A stretch of DNA of 22,433 nt from positions 1 through 22,433 of the IMG/VR virus record IMGVR_UViG_3300043466_001309; one strand, written 5' to 3'. Both the position numbers and the translations under genes were made by a program. The notes below the pieces were generated by a model. The model was not told where the DNA came from. It was given only the letters and a program-made list of their open reading frames with translations, and did no database searches. Positions within the stretch are counted from its first letter, which is position 1; each line of letters begins with the position of its first letter. Origin of the DNA: a virus. Below, in pieces: positions 18,719-22,433 of this stretch.

Positions 18719-19057
18719 TTACTTTGTTGCGTTTGGTTTAACTTCTACAATTCCTTCAATAACTCTAGTTACAATAGAACCATTTGTTATCTCAACATCA
18801 TAAACATATCTACCCGATTTATATGTTGCAGTTTGTGTTGCAGTAGCTGATAATGTTAATTTACCATCAGTTGGAGGAGAATCTATAGTAACAGTTAAAG
18901 GATATACGTTGAAATCCGAATAATATGATGTTCTTATTTTACAACTACCAGTATATCCAGTTAGATTCATCGATGAACCATCAGAATTATTTAATTCAAT
19001 TGTTGTACTAAATGTAGCACCAGATTCTATCTTTAAATTAGTGTAACCTGCTGACAT
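18719..19057 (-). CDS. Small virion protein, baseplate-upper-protein-like (112 aa)
   Basis: A 112-residue beta-sandwich pattern familiar from phage virion proteins: YTNLKIESGATFSTTIEL, MNLTGYTGSCKIRTSYYSD, a GKLTLSATATQT stretch, and SGRYVYDVEI ... RVIEGIVEVKP. Such BppU-N-like modules occur near tail and baseplate genes, including in T4-like cyanophages. Likely a structural or assembly component; its exact position in the virion is unknown. Ribosome binding site AAGGAA before ATG. Confidence 0.72.
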   Translation of the reverse strand: MSAGYTNLKIESGATFSTTIELNNSDGSSMNLTGYTGSCKIRTSYYSDFNVYPLTVTIDSPPTDGKLTLSATATQTATYKSGRYVYDVEITNGSIVTRVIEGIVEVKPNATK

Positions 19058-19066
19058 GTAATTTCC

Positions 19067-20092
19067 TTAATATTCCGTAATAGTTGTATTTATTGTATAA
19101 ACATCATCTCTATCTGCTGTAGATGGATTGACGGAAACTGTTGTTGTTACTAATTTTTGTGTAGTATCTAATTCGTAAAAATTAGTAACAGCATTTTTAA
19201 TAATCTTAGCATCAGAAATTGGTGGATAAATCCAAGAGTTTGCAACAAATGTTAACGTCCATGTTAAAATTCTATCATCTTCTACTGATCCTTCATATTC
19301 ATCTGATTGTGAAACTGATGTTAAAGTAATTTGCACATCCCTCTTCATATCAATAGATGGTATATCGTTCAGAGTAATGGTATAAAAAGGAGTGAAATAT
19401 GGAAGAATCTGTTCTATAATTTGTAGACCATCATCAATATATTTAACAAATAAATTAACAGTAAATTCAAAATTATAAGGAACTGGATTATACTGTCCAA
19501 TATATGTTGTTTTTAACGTAGAAATACCGGAACCTGGTGCGATTAAATCAATTGCTGTTCCGGCTTCAGCTAAAGATTTAGAAGAAGCGAGTTTAATTGT
19601 ATTGTTAGTCGTCTTAATTGTGTAATAAGTTCCACCATCAAAAAATCCTGTTGCTCCAATTGAATTTCCAGATCCTTTAATATAAGTTACTGATTGACCA
19701 GTTCTTAAATTATGTGACGGGATAGTTATGGTATTTTCACTTACATTAACGGCACTTGAAGCATTAAACGTCAAATCATTTTGTGGAACAAATATATTCT
19801 TTCCAATAGTTTGTTGTTTTCTTGTTGAATCATATGACATAGAAGTTAACTCAAACGATAATCTTGGAAGAATAACTTTTACATCAACATAATTATCTCT
19901 TCTCTGAACATCTTGTTGCTGTAACATCGTGATGGTTTTATCTGCAGATGCGTATGCAAGTGGAACTTTAATGGTTTTTTCTATCGATCCATCTTGATTA
20001 TATCTTAAGACTCTTATATTATTAAATAGAGAACCAAAAGCTGCAGTCAGATTTCTAATTGTAGAGAAATAAAAGTTTGATGAATTTAACAT
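19067..20092 (-). CDS. 15: Tail sheath stabilizer, T4 gp15-like, with inserted domain
   Basis: Equivalent to T4 gp15, the terminator protein that caps the tail and joins it to the neck. Matching landmarks: FYFSTIRNLTAAFGSLFNNI at the N-terminus, KVPLAYASADK, VILPRLSFELTSMSYD, then YNPVPYNFEFTVNLFVKYIDD, QIIEQILPYFTP and LTFVANSWIYPPISDA. At 341 residues it is about 70 longer than T4 gp15 (272). The excess is an inserted beta domain at about 107-193 (TITIPSHNLRTGQSVTY, GATGFFDGGTYYTI, NNTIKLASS, AGTAIDL), a module seen in many phage tail proteins. The gene lies after gp14 as in T4. Confidence 0.88.
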   Translation of the reverse strand: MLNSSNFYFSTIRNLTAAFGSLFNNIRVLRYNQDGSIEKTIKVPLAYASADKTITMLQQQDVQRRDNYVDVKVILPRLSFELTSMSYDSTRKQQTIGKNIFVPQNDLTFNASSAVNVSENTITIPSHNLRTGQSVTYIKGSGNSIGATGFFDGGTYYTIKTTNNTIKLASSKSLAEAGTAIDLIAPGSGISTLKTTYIGQYNPVPYNFEFTVNLFVKYIDDGLQIIEQILPYFTPFYTITLNDIPSIDMKRDVQITLTSVSQSDEYEGSVEDDRILTWTLTFVANSWIYPPISDAKIIKNAVTNFYELDTTQKLVTTTVSVNPSTADRDDVYTINTTITEY

Positions 20093-20115
20093 TTAATACA
20101 CATATTCCTTTATAA

Positions 20116-20754
20116 TTAATTATTGATATTAGAAAAAGGATTTGACTCTGTGAAGTCTATTATAATATCGGATTTAGATTGTATTTTATCGTTCTTAGCA
20201 AATGGATCACCAATTCCTGTAGCACCATCATTATTATAAGTTACATTAACTTCATCTGCTTCAGTACCAGTGTCAATAGTTTCATTAGAATATTTAAATA
20301 CTTCGCAAGTTAGAATAAAATATTGTCTCGCCCCAAGAGGAAATAGAGGATTCTTATCATCAACATATTTAATTTCGAAAAGGGATCTTGCTGTAGGATA
20401 CATTATAAGATCACCTTCGACTGGAAGAACCTTTCCTACAATAGATTCAAATCTTTCTCTAGAAACAATTAATCTTAATCTATCACCTAGAGTGAATCCA
20501 AATTTAGAAATTAAAGCTCCGTCCCCAAGAAATGCTTCATAATTCTCTATGTACATTTCTATTACAAAATTTCTCTCGAATTTAGATATATAATCTTCAC
20601 GATATAATTCATCAACATTAACAATAGTTCTTGGTAAATAAACAAAATCACATCCTGCAATTTGTATAGATTCATTTACCAAAACTTGGAGAAGATTCTG
20701 TTCTTCTGTAGAACCTATACCACGACCGGATTGAAAAAATTTATTAGTTGGCAT
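20116..20754 (-). CDS. 14: Neck protein, T4 gp14-like
   Basis: Head-completion/neck protein. Landmarks shared with T4 gp14: NKFFQSGRGIGSTEEQNLLQ at the start, ESIQIAGCDFVYLPR, YREDYISKFERNFVIEMYIEN, and SKFGFTLGDRLRLIVSRERFE. It should join gp13 at the portal vertex to close the filled head and receive the tail. 212 residues; the C-terminus (GATGIGDPFAKNDKI to ESNPFSNINN) is a low-complexity tail. It starts 3 bases after the gp13-like stop and is presumably co-transcribed from the late promoter at 21538-21545. Confidence 0.9.
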   Translation of the reverse strand: MPTNKFFQSGRGIGSTEEQNLLQVLVNESIQIAGCDFVYLPRTIVNVDELYREDYISKFERNFVIEMYIENYEAFLGDGALISKFGFTLGDRLRLIVSRERFESIVGKVLPVEGDLIMYPTARSLFEIKYVDDKNPLFPLGARQYFILTCEVFKYSNETIDTGTEADEVNVTYNNDGATGIGDPFAKNDKIQSKSDIIIDFTESNPFSNINN

Positions 20755-20757
20755 GAT

Positions 20758-21522
20758 TTATCCAATAAATAGATCCAACGGTAATTGTAAATCTTTAGTG
20801 AGTCTTGTTTCTAATTTTTCTATTTCAGTTATAGCTTCTGAATATATTGCATCACCATTAATTGTTATACCGCCTGGCAAATTCATATTTCCAAATTTCT
20901 TAAGATTCTCGCCCCATTGTCTTTTAATTAGAGCTGTAGCATATTCCTTAAGAAATTCGTCAGCCCAAATATCGTTAAAAGTATTGATATCTAATTTCTT
21001 GTAAATTTTCAAAACAATATTGGATGTTTTCTCTTTTAATAAAGAGAGCGGTTCGTTGAATCTAATTCTATTTGTTTTTCTATTAAAGTTAAAAGAATTT
21101 AATGGTGATAATGACATCTGCATAGTAGCAAGATACGACTTCATAGAATCTAAATAAGCTAAATTATTTCCTATAATATTTGATGTATTATAGAAATCGT
21201 TCATATAGAACTGATATTGTGCATTAAATAGATCGCCACTACCAACTCCTGTAGAAACGTCATTACCGACAGGAAGTGCAGATATTACAGAAAATACTTT
21301 TTCATCTAGAGTAATATATCCATTAGTTACATCCGTATTAGTTATAGGAACAATAAGATAATCTTCTTCAACGCCATCAAAATGATAATCAAAATATTTC
21401 GTTATGGCATCATCGATTCTATCATCAACTTGTTCTTCTGCAACATTTATTTCTATTACAGGAAAACCTAGTCTTCTTAAACAGTAATCGGAAAATTGTT
21501 CTCTAGTTGTTGGCGTTGCCAT
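20758..21522 (-). CDS. 13: Neck protein, T4 gp13-like
   Basis: Head-completion/neck protein. The C-terminal part is the most diagnostic: FLKEYATALIKRQWGENLKKF, then MNLPGGITINGDAIYSEAI and EIEKLETRL, ending LPLDLFIG, as in gp13 of T4-like phages. The N-terminus (TREQFSDYCLRRLGFPVIEI) and NVAEEQVDDRIDDAI are also typical of connector proteins. 254 residues, compared with about 309 in T4. It is the first gene of the neck/tail block, with GGAG 6 nt before ATG, a late promoter immediately upstream and a terminator before that. Confidence 0.9.
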   Translation of the reverse strand: MATPTTREQFSDYCLRRLGFPVIEINVAEEQVDDRIDDAITKYFDYHFDGVEEDYLIVPITNTDVTNGYITLDEKVFSVISALPVGNDVSTGVGSGDLFNAQYQFYMNDFYNTSNIIGNNLAYLDSMKSYLATMQMSLSPLNSFNFNRKTNRIRFNEPLSLLKEKTSNIVLKIYKKLDINTFNDIWADEFLKEYATALIKRQWGENLKKFGNMNLPGGITINGDAIYSEAITEIEKLETRLTKDLQLPLDLFIG

Positions 21523-21537
21523 TACATACTCCTATCT

Positions 21538-21545
21538 TATTTATA
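21538..21545 (-). promoter_or_regulatory. T4-type late promoter for neck/tail genes
   Basis: TATAAATA on the minus strand, 15 bases before the gp13-like ATG and just after a terminator. A second TATAAATA overlaps it on the plus strand (21544-21551) but faces only the terminator hairpin. Confidence 0.65.
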
Positions 21546-21554
21546 TAAATAAAG

Positions 21555-21577
21555 AGGGAACTCTTAAAGAGTTCCCT
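21555..21577 (-). terminator. Rho-independent terminator after the DUF1617-like gene
   Basis: AGGGAACTCT (21555-21564) pairs with AGAGTTCCCT (21568-21577): a 10-bp perfect stem with a 3-nt loop. On the minus strand it is followed by CTTTATTTAT. It lies between the DUF1617-like stop and the late promoter of the neck genes. Confidence 0.85.
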
Positions 21578-21598
21578 AAGAAATATGAACTTATAAAT

Positions 21599-21955
21599 TC
21601 AATCAGCAATAAAAAAACTTAATTGTGATAATTGTATTGGCGACAAATTAACTGATTCCGGAAGAGACTCTACTTTAATAGGTTCTAGTGGAATCTCAAT
21701 TTCTTCCTGTAGAAGAGGATTTAATTCTTCAACAAACATATTAAGATTTTCTTCAGTTACCACAACACTTCCTTCGTTCTCTACACCATATTTTTGCACT
21801 AACTTCTGTCTTGTTTCTTCTAGATTTGTGAGCTCAGAAGCTATTACTTTTAAAGCCTTAGAAATTCTGTATGCAATATTAATTGGTAAAGTGCAGTTTG
21901 ATAGTGCAACCAACGCAGCTTCAGAATTTTTAAGTTGTCCTAATGTCAATTTCAT
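21599..21955 (-). CDS. DUF1617-like phage protein (118 aa)
   Basis: Recognised by pattern: LTLGQLKNSEAALVALSNC, LPINIAYRISKALKVIASEL, RQKLVQKYGVENEG, then LLQEEIEIPLEPIKVESL and ending IQLSQLSFFI. This is the uncharacterised DUF1617 family, found in many phages near morphogenesis genes. Helical N-terminal half, acidic C-terminal half; soluble; function unknown. Strong ribosome binding site (AGGAG, 8 nt before ATG). It has its own late promoter candidate at 22042-22035 and terminator at 21555-21577, so it is probably a monocistronic late gene. Confidence 0.78.
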   Translation of the reverse strand: MKLTLGQLKNSEAALVALSNCTLPINIAYRISKALKVIASELTNLEETRQKLVQKYGVENEGSVVVTEENLNMFVEELNPLLQEEIEIPLEPIKVESLPESVNLSPIQLSQLSFFIAD

Positions 21956-22034
21956 TTTATTATCTCCTAAATATAGTTATGCACTAAATTTCTCAGCACA
22001 CCATTCTTTCGTCATGAATTAAATTCATCAAAAC

Positions 22035-22042
22035 TATTTATA
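22035..22042 (-). promoter_or_regulatory. T4-type late promoter candidate for the DUF1617-like gene
   Basis: TATAAATA on the minus strand, 80 bases ahead of the DUF1617-like ATG. It overlaps the ribosome binding region of the divergent lysis gene on the plus strand. Confidence 0.5.
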
Positions 22043-22052
22043 GGAGACAATT

Positions 22053-22433
22053 TTGATTAGAAATATAATAATTTCTATTGCTTTTTGCACGCTTGTTTTT
22101 AGCTATGATACAAGCAATAGAAATGTAAACTGTATGACACAAGCAATTTATCACGAAGCAAGAGGAGAATCTTATATGGGGAAAATTGCAGTCGGACATA
22201 TAATTCTAAACAGAATAAAAAAAGGATATGGAACGGATCCTTGTGAAATAGTTTCTAGTAAGAGACAATTTTCTTGGTATGGAAAAAACAATTCCATCAA
22301 AGAACGAGATAGATGGGATGAATGTTATAGATTATCAAAAAAGATTCTTGCAAATGAAACTCAAGATCCAACCAAAGGATCTATATTCTTTCATGAGAAG
22401 AGTATCAACCCAGGTTGGAAATATAAGAGAATA
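22053..22433 (+). CDS. SleB/CwlJ-type cell-wall hydrolase with signal peptide (partial, runs off the window)
   Basis: Starts at TTG with AGGAGA 5 nt upstream; no in-frame ATG is better placed. 127 codons are visible and the frame is open at the edge. The first 17 residues (MIRNIIISIAFCTLVFS) are a hydrophobic signal or signal-anchor. Next, MTQAIYHEARGESYMGKIAV and GHIILNRI are the catalytic core of the Hydrolase_2 family (germination-type N-acetylmuramyl hydrolases; the Glu in HEARGE is the key acid), followed by CEIVSSKRQFSWYGK and, near the edge, GSIFFHEKSINPGW. It probably degrades peptidoglycan as an exported (SAR-like or Sec-dependent) endolysin. Such enzymes are common in alphaproteobacteria and their phages. 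Confidence 0.88.
   Translation, partial: MIRNIIISIAFCTLVFSYDTSNRNVNCMTQAIYHEARGESYMGKIAVGHIILNRIKKGYGTDPCEIVSSKRQFSWYGKNNSIKERDRWDECYRLSKKILANETQDPTKGSIFFHEKSINPGWKYKRI

Overview
This is an AT-rich, densely packed phage genome window. The best-supported identity is a large T4-superfamily myovirus. The minus strand at 20.1-21.5 kb carries the T4 neck/tail block in canonical order (gp13-like, gp14-like, then a gp15-like tail sheath stabilizer). Several promoters contain the T4-type late motif TATAAATA. There is a large tRNA array, a GIY-YIG/NUMOD3 homing endonuclease and many small orphan genes. A SleB/CwlJ-type lytic enzyme and a tRNA-His without G-1 hint at an alphaproteobacterial host, but this is weak inference.

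Layout. 0-1.3 kb: four plus-strand orphan genes. 1.3-2.4 kb: a minus-strand GalE-like epimerase and a small zinc-ribbon protein. 2.43-3.1 kb: a perfectly palindromic, back-to-back late promoter and the homing endonuclease. 3.1-5.9 kb: a minus-strand tRNA array with about 17 tRNAs or tRNA-like genes. Two small ORFs, four tRNA-sized structured RNAs that are not tRNAs, and three TTGACG-type sigma70 promoters are interspersed in it. 5.9-9.1 kb: early-type small genes in divergent operons. At least four start codons here sit exactly 6 nt after a sigma70 -10 box, which predicts leaderless mRNAs. A structured 270-bp noncoding segment bounded by direct repeats separates the two arms. 9.1-18.0 kb: a tightly coupled minus-strand glycan operon of twelve genes behind one near-consensus sigma70 promoter. 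18.1-21.5 kb: structural genes. 21.6-22.4 kb: a DUF1617-like gene and a truncated, divergent cell-wall hydrolase.

The most striking content is the glycan operon. It encodes a RuBisCO-superfamily protein that retains the carbamylation Lys and metal-binding Asp/Glu but has lost several residues needed for CO2 fixation. Next to it are a GDPD-like phosphodiesterase, a SAM methyltransferase, a sugar nucleotidyltransferase, a cupin, a GT-D enzyme, two GT2, two GT4 and two related putative transferases. With the GalE-like gene this looks like a phage-encoded route that makes, activates and transfers an unusual sugar or polyol, destined for the host surface, the virion or the DNA. The RuBisCO-like protein would be a sugar-phosphate enolase, isomerase or decarboxylase rather than a carbon-fixing enzyme. 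That functional reading is inference. The presence of the genes and the residue calls are read directly from the sequence.
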